Both the position numbers and the translations under genes were made by a program. The notes beneath the pieces are model-generated. The model did not search any database, had not been told where the DNA came from, and saw nothing but the letters and a program-made list of their open reading frames with translations. From positions 62,001 to 126,000 of the forward strand of contig CAYPHY010000004.1 of the NCBI GenBank assembly GCA_964410625.1: DNA of 64,000 bases, given 5' to 3'. The stretch is from CAYPHY01 sp964410625. GTDB lineage: Bacteria; Chloroflexota; Anaerolineae; Promineifilales; Promineifilaceae. Below, piece after piece: positions 50,801-57,038 of this stretch; within the stretch, counting starts at the first letter, position 1, and each line of letters begins with the position of its first letter.

Positions 50801-53784
50801 TCATCATCCAACAAAACAAAGTCGCCGATGTTGGTATTGTTCAAGCCCACATCTGAACCATCAAAGTACATAGACCAGGCGGTGCCATTCTTCAACACAA
50901 TATCTTCTTTGTTAAACGCAACACCGCCAACCGTCCCAGAGCCGGTGAAGGTCAGATATAACTCATTACCAGGCGGGGCGGGCAGCACAGGGACCGGCGT
51001 GGAAGTAGGCGTCGGTGTTAGGGTGGGCGTGCTGGTTGATGTCGGCGTTTGAGTAGCCGTTGCCGTCGCCGTATTGGTCGGCGTCAGTGTGTTGGTTGGC
51101 GTGGAGGAAGGCGTAAAGGTCGCCGTTGGCGTGTGCGTACTCGTCGGTGTTTGCGTATTCGTCGGCGTTGGCGTCTCCGTCGGCGGCACAGGGGTAGAGG
51201 TACTCGTCGGCGTCAACGTGTGCGTCGGTGTAGCCGATGGCGTAGAAGTCGCCGTCGGCGTGTGTGTATCCGTTGGGGTCGGCGTATCCGTCGGCGTTAG
51301 CGTAATCGTCGGCGTCGAAGAGGGGGTCGCCGTTGGCGATGGGGTCAATGTATCGGTTGGAGTGGGCGTGTATGATGCCGTCGGCGTGAGCGAGGGTGTC
51401 AAGGTTGCCGTTGGCGTCAAGGTTGCCGTCGGAGTTAATGTCGCTGTTGGGGTTATAGACGGCGTCATCGTCATCGTTGGTGTGAGCGTAGGTGTCGCCG
51501 TAAAGGTTGGCGTGGCGGTTGCCGTCGCCGTTGCTGTGGCGGTCGCCGTCGCGGTGGCCGTATTTGTCGGGGTTGGCGTAGGTGTCGGCGGTGGCACACT
51601 GTTTAGCGACTGATCATCATAAATCAGTTCGTCGATGCAGAATCGGCCGGAGTGACCACCAACCACGCCCAGCAAACCAAAGTCCGCCCGATTGAGCAAG
51701 GGGTAGCTGGAGAGGTCCAGCCGTTCCACATAAGGCACGCCATCAATCCACATCACCACTTCATTGGTGTTTTGGTCCCACAACGTCTCCACCTGGAAGA
51801 AACCATTGCTGGGGATCGGCCGCCAGGGGAAAGATGCCCCATTCGGCTGGTAACGCATATACAGCTGCCCATTCTGCCTGGTCAATTGCAAGGCAGCAAC
51901 GACCACCAACGCATTATCACGGTTGTCGTTGTAATGGCGCAGCAGATCGATCTGTGTCCCTTCATTCAAACTCAACTGCGCGAAGTTAAGGTAAAGCCTG
52001 CTGGACAGGACATTGGTTGTCCCCCAATTCGGCCGAATCTGCGACTGGTAGCTCATCTCATTTCGCGCTCCACCAGCGCGAATCTCTAAACCGGCCCCAT
52101 CCACTCCACAGGCGTCAGTCAACTGGTTCGCCTCGGTCAATGTGGTGGCGACATAATTGTAATTGTGAATCGTCGGCCGCCAGCTATTCAGCGAAAAGCG
52201 GCCATGATTCAGGTTGGTGCAATTAAAGCGATCATGGAAAAAGAGATCGGCATCCGGCTTTACCGGCTCCTCCGGCACATTTCCGGCCAGGAAACGGTCA
52301 ATGATGTTCTTTGTCACCCGGCTCACATCCGGGTCATTCAGCCCCAATGCCCAGCCTGTTGTATTGCCATTAAAGGCCGCGCCTCCTCCCGGAACGGTGT
52401 ATATACCCATTACGGCGAAGGTATTCAGCGACCGGATTTGGCTATACATTGGGGCGATGCCGAGCAATGTATAGTTAGCCGGCGTACCCGTATTGCCAGG
52501 GGAGCCGAGAATAGTATAGCCATCGGCCGCGCAATTAAAGGGCATCCCGTCCGACTCCTTATCATGGATCATCGTCGTTGCGCTGTTCGTCAGGCCAAAT
52601 ACATCATTTTCGTTTAGGCCAGTCCCATCAAATATCCAGTGGTCGGCGTTCATCACCCAATAGCCGCCATAGCCACCGCTAAAGTTGCCGCTGGGATAGC
52701 CACCAAAGGGCCAATGGACGCCGGTAATCGAAAAGGAGGAATCATAAATGGGATGCTCCCAATTCATGTCCGTCGCCCCTTGCTGGGTTTGCACAGGGTC
52801 TTTGCGCCATGCCTTATAGCCGACCATCGTGCGGCCGTCGTCCTCATAGCGTACCTGCCACCACATGGTGTTGCCGCTGAGGTTGACAAAACGGCCGCCA
52901 TGGCTCAGAAACTGCTTCACCCGCTGGCGCATATCCCACGTCCAATATTCGCTATGCCCGGCGATAATCACAACCTCATACTGCTCCAACAGGTCAGGAT
53001 GGAACTCCAGATCGTAGGTTGCTGCATACTCCAGCGTATACCCCTCGTTCTCGGCCCATTTAACGAACTTGTCTTCCCAGACGTAATATTGACCGGCCGA
53101 GTTCACAAACGGCCGGTTAAAGCTGACGCGCTCTGCCTGTTTATTGTTGCTGGAATTGAATCCGTAGAGCGACTTGCCGCCGAAATTATTATAGGCTTGA
53201 TAGGTATTGACCGAGGAGAGAAATAGGATCGGGCTGGTCGAACCGGGGTTGTTCTCCCGCACCCAAAAAATCGCTTTCAGTGTGCTGGTTCGCGTGGGGA
53301 TGTCCACCGTATAGACACCCGAAGGCCAATCCTCTGGGATATGAATCGTCGCCACTACCGGCCAGGTGCAACCTTTATCGTAACCACGATTACAGGAATA
53401 TTGGCCGGTTGGCACATTTTCAATGGTCTGCATCAATTGCCGCGTCGGACCTTCGCGCCAGACAGTTAAGTTATAAGCGGAGGGATAGTTACTGGAAACA
53501 TGCAGGCCAATGCTTTCTCCCTGCGCCACCGAAACCTGTGAGGTATATCCACCGAGATTCACATTAGGATCGGCGGCCGTCTGCTCCATTACAGCCTGTC
53601 CGCTATCACTGTAAGAGGGTGTGGATGATGCGGCAAAATCACTTGCGAGGGTAACAGGAAACGCCTCGGCCGCGCTATCCCCAACACCTTGTGACTGGCA
53701 CGCGGCAAGCGTCAACGCTGTAATCGTGAGCGAGAGAGTGACAAGAATACGCAGACTTGAAAACTGTTTTCGCCAAAAACTCAC
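47884..53784 (-). CDS. giant surface lipoprotein: dimethylformamidase-like, jelly-roll and three FDGSDVGL domains
   Basis: A 1966-residue lipoprotein (signal VTLSLTITALTLAAC, lipobox LAAC). Residues about 80-180 are a beta domain; about 180-500 match the large-subunit C-terminal region of N,N-dimethylformamidase-type proteins (SVNTYQAYNNFGGKSLYGF, VIIAGHSEYWTWDMRQRVKQFL, GGRFVNLSGNTMWWQVRYE). About 508-725 is a jelly-roll (LamG/concanavalin-like) domain ending FCIDELIYDD. Then come three copies of the FDGSDVGL domain (about 931-1200, 1331-1590, 1688-1955), separated by Pro/Thr linkers of about 200, 130 and 95 residues. Copies 1 and 2 are nearly identical; copy 3 is more distant. Each copy has four modules. 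It is presumably cell-surface and probably polymer- or cell-binding. The family of the repeated domain is unknown to me. Confidence 0.88.
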   Translation of the reverse strand: MSFWRKQFSSLRILVTLSLTITALTLAACQSQGVGDSAAEAFPVTLASDFAASSTPSYSDSGQAVMEQTAADPNVNLGGYTSQVSVAQGESIGLHVSSNYPSAYNLTVWREGPTRQLMQTIENVPTGQYSCNRGYDKGCTWPVVATIHIPEDWPSGVYTVDIPTRTSTLKAIFWVRENNPGSTSPILFLSSVNTYQAYNNFGGKSLYGFNSSNNKQAERVSFNRPFVNSAGQYYVWEDKFVKWAENEGYTLEYAATYDLEFHPDLLEQYEVVIIAGHSEYWTWDMRQRVKQFLSHGGRFVNLSGNTMWWQVRYEDDGRTMVGYKAWRKDPVQTQQGATDMNWEHPIYDSSFSITGVHWPFGGYPSGNFSGGYGGYWVMNADHWIFDGTGLNENDVFGLTNSATTMIHDKESDGMPFNCAADGYTILGSPGNTGTPANYTLLGIAPMYSQIRSLNTFAVMGIYTVPGGGAAFNGNTTGWALGLNDPDVSRVTKNIIDRFLAGNVPEEPVKPDADLFFHDRFNCTNLNHGRFSLNSWRPTIHNYNYVATTLTEANQLTDACGVDGAGLEIRAGGARNEMSYQSQIRPNWGTTNVLSSRLYLNFAQLSLNEGTQIDLLRHYNDNRDNALVVVAALQLTRQNGQLYMRYQPNGASFPWRPIPSNGFFQVETLWDQNTNEVVMWIDGVPYVERLDLSSYPLLNRADFGLLGVVGGHSGRFCIDELIYDDQSLNSVPPPTPTPTPTNTATATATATATATATATPTFTATPTLTPTMTMTPSITPTATLTPTATLTPTATLTPSLTPTASYTPTPTDTLTPSPTATPSSTPTITLTPTDTPTPTDTHTPTATSTPSATPTHTLTPTSTSTPVPPTETPTPTNTQTPTSTHTPTATFTPSSTPTNTLTPTNTATATATQTPTSTSTPTLTPTPTSTPVPVLPAPPGNELYLTFTGSGTVGGVAFNKEDIVLKNGTAWSMYFDGSDVGLNNTNIGDFVLLDDESILLTFTNASVTLPGIGKVTYNDIVRFVPLTLGADTSGHFEVFFLGPNAFLGTKAEAIDAIGFAPDGRLLLSTNGGFKVRSAIDILEGKPQDLIILTTGHPNDYSSGTWDIVFDGSDVAMTVGAEDIDGVWVDPSTNDVYLTTRGSLQVSGLTATGSDIVVCETSALSDPTHCNFSMWFDGSANGVSAVIDGFARAGYASGPPVPDPSPTATFTPSATPTNTATSAPPTATGTATSTGTPVNTSTPTSTSSPTATFTPSSTPTNTLTPTHTTTPLPPTDTPTPTNTHEPTATFTPSATATNTLTPTNTATATATHTPTPSRTPSPTATATSTPAPVLPAAPGDGLYLTFTGAGNIGGVSFNKEDILLKNGTAWSMYFDGSDVGLNNTNIGDFALLSDGSILLTFTNASVTLPGIGKVTYNDIVRFVPQTTGTDTSGHFERFLDGPNAFLGTKAEAIDAVGFAPDGRLVISTNGGYKVRSATAALNGKPQDLLVLTTGQPNDYSSGTWDIIFDGSDVAMTLGAEDIDGAWIDPATNDVYLTTRGSVQVPGVTATGSDIIRCETNALGDPTTCTFSMWFDGSDNGVSAVIDGFVRASLPDDQSPMPQPSPSPTNTATVVANTATPTATNTNVPAASPTATATPSHTATVEPGTPTATATAVNSPTATATSLAMATAVPEPTSTPTPASTAVILPAPPGDVLYLTLAASGSVGGVSFGPEDIVAYDGTNWTKVFDGSDVGLAGANVGDFALLQDGSILLSFTENRTLPDVGAVKFYDVVRFIPDSLGEETSGRYEVLLRGPDLFLGTNAEAIDALGFAPDGRLLVSTHGGFKVSTTGPTLSGDAQDIIMLTTSQPGDFSNGTWEMWFDGSDVAMTVGGEDIDGVWAHPGGNAVYLTTRGTFQVSGASGDGSDILLCEPISLGELTQCNFSLWFDGSAKGLSAAIDGLAFAGPVDEFMGQSADHLSQSQHFYRRR
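48720..48990 (-). repeat. Pro/Thr linker minisatellite 3
   Basis: Short reiterated codons (GCCGTTGCCGTCGC-type on the plus strand) encode the linker before the last FDGSDVGL domain. It is less regular than the other two. Confidence 0.8.
49800..50180 (-). repeat. Pro/Thr linker minisatellite 2
   Basis: Reiterated GTCGCCGTCG and GTTGGTGTC words encode TPTNT, TATAT and PSSTPTNT repeats between the first and second FDGSDVGL domains. Confidence 0.85.
51000..51595 (-). repeat. Pro/Thr linker minisatellite 1
   Basis: About 600 bases of GGCGTCGGTGT and GTTGCCGTCGGAGTT words encode roughly 200 residues of TPTPTDT, TATATAT and TLTPTAT repeats after the jelly-roll domain. It is the longest low-complexity coding stretch in the window. 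Confidence 0.9.
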
Positions 53785-53886
53785 AACCTTCCCAATTCCT
53801 TACCGATGAATCACACGAAACAAGCCCCAGTGTTTCGGCGAATGATTGATACCAATACTAAAAATAACCGGTCTCAAAGAGTAACC

Positions 53887-53904
53887 GACTACGGAAGTAT
53901 AGTC
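53887..53904. promoter_or_regulatory. dyad upstream of the large FDGSDVGL gene
   Basis: GACTACGGAAGTATAGTC has matching ends GACTA/TAGTC around 8 bases. It lies about 100 bases before the start and recalls ACGGAAGTATG in the gene 3 leader. The rest of 53785-54135 shows A+T-rich sequence and presumably the divergent promoter of the 54136 gene. Confidence 0.4.
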
Positions 53905-54135
53905 TTACTAACTTACAGCCTTCATTAAGAACCCATCCTGAGAGAAGTCCTCCCTATCCCATCCGTATAAATATATCCCATACATATACACCAGCGGACA
54001 GCACTCATTATAATGAACGATATAGACTTTAATGCGACAAAACAAACGAGCAACAATACCTATAAACCTACAAGCCACAGGTGCAAACAGATTTTACCCG
54101 TTTGAATATTGTTGTTTCCTTGAGGAGTAGTGAAA

Positions 54136-54684
54136 ATGCGAGCTATATTTGCAGGATTTAAAGAAGAGCGAACCGCGCAACAAGTTATTGAGCATCTGGC
54201 GGCCGAAGGTGTTCCCCAAGAGGATTTATCGTTGGTGACATCAGCCAAATCCCCCCTGGTCCAAGATTTACTCAACGAACCGGCCGAAGAAGAGACAGGG
54301 CAAGGAATGCTGATCGGCGGAGCGATTGGCACCTTGTTGGGGATGTTAGGTGGGGCGACGATGTTCACCATCACGGGCTTCGGCGAAGCCCTCGCTGGTG
54401 GGCTACTTTCCACAGTCATTGGCGGCACAATCGGCACCTATCTAGGCGGCATCTACGGCAACCGCGCCGCCACCGAAGACGAACTAAATGTGAAAGAAGC
54501 GCTGATGCAAGGCGATTTGCTGGTGATTGTCAAATTGAACGGGCACAACGAAGAGTCAATCGTTGATATTATTGAACAAAACGGCGCGGAATTTGTCGCC
54601 ATCCATCAGATGGAAACACCACACTCGGCCGTTACAGAAGCAGGAGAAGCTTCCGGCGAGGAAATACTGCGGCCGAAAGCCTAG
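54136..54684 (+). CDS. glycine-zipper membrane/general stress protein
   Basis: A 182-residue protein. It opens with a general-stress-17M-like fold (MRAIFAGFKEERTAQQVIEHLAAEGVPQEDLSLVTS), then has a Gly-rich membrane hairpin (GMLIGGAIGTLLGMLGGATMF and GLLSTVIGGTIGTYLGGIYG) and a C-terminal domain ending IIEQNGAEFVAI. Relatives are induced by stress and sit in the membrane; molecular function is unknown. I use ATG 54136 with GAGGAG 8 bases upstream; an in-frame GTG two codons earlier is too close to it. Confidence 0.85.
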   Translation: MRAIFAGFKEERTAQQVIEHLAAEGVPQEDLSLVTSAKSPLVQDLLNEPAEEETGQGMLIGGAIGTLLGMLGGATMFTITGFGEALAGGLLSTVIGGTIGTYLGGIYGNRAATEDELNVKEALMQGDLLVIVKLNGHNEESIVDIIEQNGAEFVAIHQMETPHSAVTEAGEASGEEILRPKA

Positions 54685-54720
54685 AAACTGCCTACCGATT
54701 ACTGCCCACTATCTACTGCT

Positions 54721-55497
54721 TTAGGACCAGTGGGTTTGCGGCCGTTCCTGAAGCTCACCGTCTACAGAGATGTCTACCTTCTCATTATAAAAGGCCAGCA
54801 ACCCTTTCAGTTTCGGCTGCTCAGGAATAGGCTCAGGATAATACCAGACGAGATCATTCAACACCTGCCCATTTGCTTTAACTGAGTAGTAAGAGGCTTC
54901 ACCCTTATATGGGCATTGCGTATGGCTGTCGCTGGGAAGGAGTAAATCCATCCGCACATCTTCTTGGGGAATGTAATAGCGAGTGGGCAGGTTGGTCTCA
55001 AAGAGTAGCGACGGCCGTTTTGTATCCGCTACCGTCACCCCATCCACGACGACGCGCACATGGTGCGTGCTCTGAATCACATCCACCTGCGTATAGGGGT
55101 CACGGGCATGAACGAACACCTGCTCCGCTTCCTCATACCAGGCATCCATCTTGTTCCAACGAAAAGCAACGTAATCTCTCAGGGCTTCCCGTTCCCTTTC
55201 TGGCTCGGTATAGCTATAGGCTGCGTTTTCGGCCGTGCGGCCGTTAACAGAGACATTGTAGGTTGTACGGCCTCTGCTGCTACGGCCGCTCGGCTCTAAA
55301 TACGCTTCGACCACATCCTTCCGCGGGAAAAAGTAAACCGGGATCACATTCTCATCCCAAACCAACAGCGCCCCCCGCGTATCTCCCACATATTCCCCAC
55401 CAAACTCGACTCGCACCCAACGTGGACTGGCTTCACAACGGAAACCCTTAATTGGAACAACAATCTCATCGAACGATTGTAAATTTTCTCTAGACAT
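54721..55497 (-). CDS. DUF427 protein with two tandem domains
   Basis: A 258-residue protein made of two DUF427 domains. The first has VRVEFGGEYVGDTRGALLVWDENVIPVYFFPRKDV and the second VRVVVDGVTVADTKRPSLLFETNLPTRYYIPQEDV, each followed by a YNVSVNGRTAENAAYSYTEPE or YYSVKANGQVLNDLVWYYPEP strand pair. DUF427 domains are small beta-tent folds with a suspected enzymatic or redox role. I start at ATG 55497 (MSRENL); the open frame adds 21 codons without a ribosome site. Confidence 0.93.
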   Translation of the reverse strand: MSRENLQSFDEIVVPIKGFRCEASPRWVRVEFGGEYVGDTRGALLVWDENVIPVYFFPRKDVVEAYLEPSGRSSRGRTTYNVSVNGRTAENAAYSYTEPEREREALRDYVAFRWNKMDAWYEEAEQVFVHARDPYTQVDVIQSTHHVRVVVDGVTVADTKRPSLLFETNLPTRYYIPQEDVRMDLLLPSDSHTQCPYKGEASYYSVKANGQVLNDLVWYYPEPIPEQPKLKGLLAFYNEKVDISVDGELQERPQTHWS

Positions 55498-55611
55498 ATA
55501 CCTTTCCAATATACGATATTTACATTTAAGCGATTCCCCGCATGAGATAATATCGATCACTTCTTAGCACCTTTGTGCTAAACATACTATACTTCACATC
55601 TAAGGTATACT

Positions 55612-56616
55612 ATGCCAACAGTAACATTAGAGAGCAAACCCAGTATTTACTTTTCACCCAACCATGCTGATAAGTCTTGGAGACTTACAGAAAAAGTCAT
55701 TGCAGTTATAGAAACAATATTGCAGAATTTACATAATACTTATACATTTTCCTCCGTGAAGGTTCCAAATTCAGTTGGAGATCTCACAGAAGTCGATATT
55801 GCCTTTTCACACCTACCTAATCCAACAGCAGCTTTTAGATTCGTTCAAGTTCGCGATAGAAGCAATGTTCAAGGTCGCCCGTGGATTGAACAGATTATAG
55901 GGCAACAGCATGTTCTAGGAATCAGTGAAGCAATAGCTGTATCAACAAATAGGTTCACACAAGAGGCTATTCGTCTCGCTTTTAACCAAGGCATCCAGGT
56001 TAGATTGCTTCACAATGAAACTGAGAGACAAATAAAAAAGTGGTTTGCACCTGACTACATTAGTGGAAATTCTCCACTAGCAGAAATAGAAGAATGCTCT
56101 GTGTGGGTAAAAATGGGGGAGCGGATTCAAGAATTTAAAGCGGATCGGCTAAAAGCTTCGCAACCAAACATACTGATCCCTACAGAAGTACCACATAAGT
56201 TTAAGGTGATTTCTCTTACGAGGGTATTTAACACTGATATTTTGAGAAACCATGACTATCGCGCCCAACTTCTATCTCAGATACCAAAAGATAACGGATC
56301 TCACAGAGCCACAACCATATGTCAGTATGATGAGCCTCGATTATTTATACAAGCCGAGGACTTACCTACAAACGTCAACGAGGGTAAGGGAGGAGTCTTC
56401 CCAATCGTTGCCATAGTATTTTGCTTTGTCATACGGCAACGCCAATTCAGAGCTACAGTTGATTATAGATACAAATATTTAGATGCAATAAATGACGAGG
56501 TTTTAGCAGAAGTAGTTATTGCTGGCTTTGAGATGGAAAATCAATACTATATTAGTCTTGTACGCCACTCTTGTGATGAAGCAAATTGCATGATAGGAGG
56601 AGCTTTTTTTCATTAA
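55612..56616 (+). CDS. nuclease-like (PD-(D/E)XK-type) protein on an AT-rich island
   Basis: A 334-residue protein without a close recognised family. Residues 55-130 resemble the core of Mrr-like or VRR-like nucleases: LTEVDIAFSHLPNPTAAFRFVQVRDRS, where E60/D62 and Q79-x-R81 would stand for the D...(E/Q)xK motif (Lys replaced by Arg), then WIEQIIGQQHVLGISEAIAVSTNRFTQEAI, typical of the restriction-endonuclease-fold helix-strand. The rest is unassigned beta/alpha. The region is visibly A+T-rich and lacks CGGCCG, so it looks recently acquired. AAGG lies before the ATG. A BrnA-like antitoxin gene follows after 90 bases. The nuclease assignment is tentative. Confidence 0.6.
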   Translation: MPTVTLESKPSIYFSPNHADKSWRLTEKVIAVIETILQNLHNTYTFSSVKVPNSVGDLTEVDIAFSHLPNPTAAFRFVQVRDRSNVQGRPWIEQIIGQQHVLGISEAIAVSTNRFTQEAIRLAFNQGIQVRLLHNETERQIKKWFAPDYISGNSPLAEIEECSVWVKMGERIQEFKADRLKASQPNILIPTEVPHKFKVISLTRVFNTDILRNHDYRAQLLSQIPKDNGSHRATTICQYDEPRLFIQAEDLPTNVNEGKGGVFPIVAIVFCFVIRQRQFRATVDYRYKYLDAINDEVLAEVVIAGFEMENQYYISLVRHSCDEANCMIGGAFFH

Positions 56617-56706
56617 GCGTATTTATTATGACAGCTCTATACCTGATATATTGATAAGAGTAAATTGTAAGAGCACAGCAACTGCTTTACATGTAGAAGA
56701 AAAGCT

Positions 56707-56967
56707 ATGAACAAGCCTCCAGAGACGAATTTGGAATATTTTGATTCTTTGACTGATGAGATGATAGACACCTCGGACATTCCGCCTCTATCGGATGAGT
56801 TCTTTGAGAAAGCAACCTGGCGAATGCCAAAAGTACCTATGACGGTCGCTATCAAGGTTGAACCAGAGATTTTAGAATGGTTTAAGGCACAAGGCGATGA
56901 ATGGGAAAACCGTCTGGCTGCTGCACTTCGCATTTATGTAGCAGCACATAAGGATTTTGCTCACTAA
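56707..56967 (+). CDS. BrnA-like antitoxin
   Basis: An 86-residue protein of the BrnA antitoxin type. After an acidic N-terminal region (LTDEMIDTSDIPPLSDEFFEKATWRMP) comes the ribbon-helix-helix-like tail KVPMTVAIKVEPEILEWFKAQGDEWENRLAAALRIYVAAHK. BrnA normally blocks BrnT ribonuclease; no BrnT is seen. An upstream open stretch of 21 codons ending at its ATGA is too short to judge. It may be an orphan or pair with the nuclease-like protein. The region is A+T-rich. Confidence 0.8.
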   Translation: MNKPPETNLEYFDSLTDEMIDTSDIPPLSDEFFEKATWRMPKVPMTVAIKVEPEILEWFKAQGDEWENRLAAALRIYVAAHKDFAH

Positions 56968-57038
56968 TATTGCCTTCGGGTTTCGGCCGACCGAACTCCG
57001 CCCTATTCCGAATTTGCATCAGGTTGATCAGGCGGCCA

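Noticed and set aside
51074..51613. Plus-strand 179-residue ORF rich in VGVxVGV
   Set aside because: It is the antisense of the Pro/Thr linker minisatellite; its composition follows from the repeat and it has no ribosome site.
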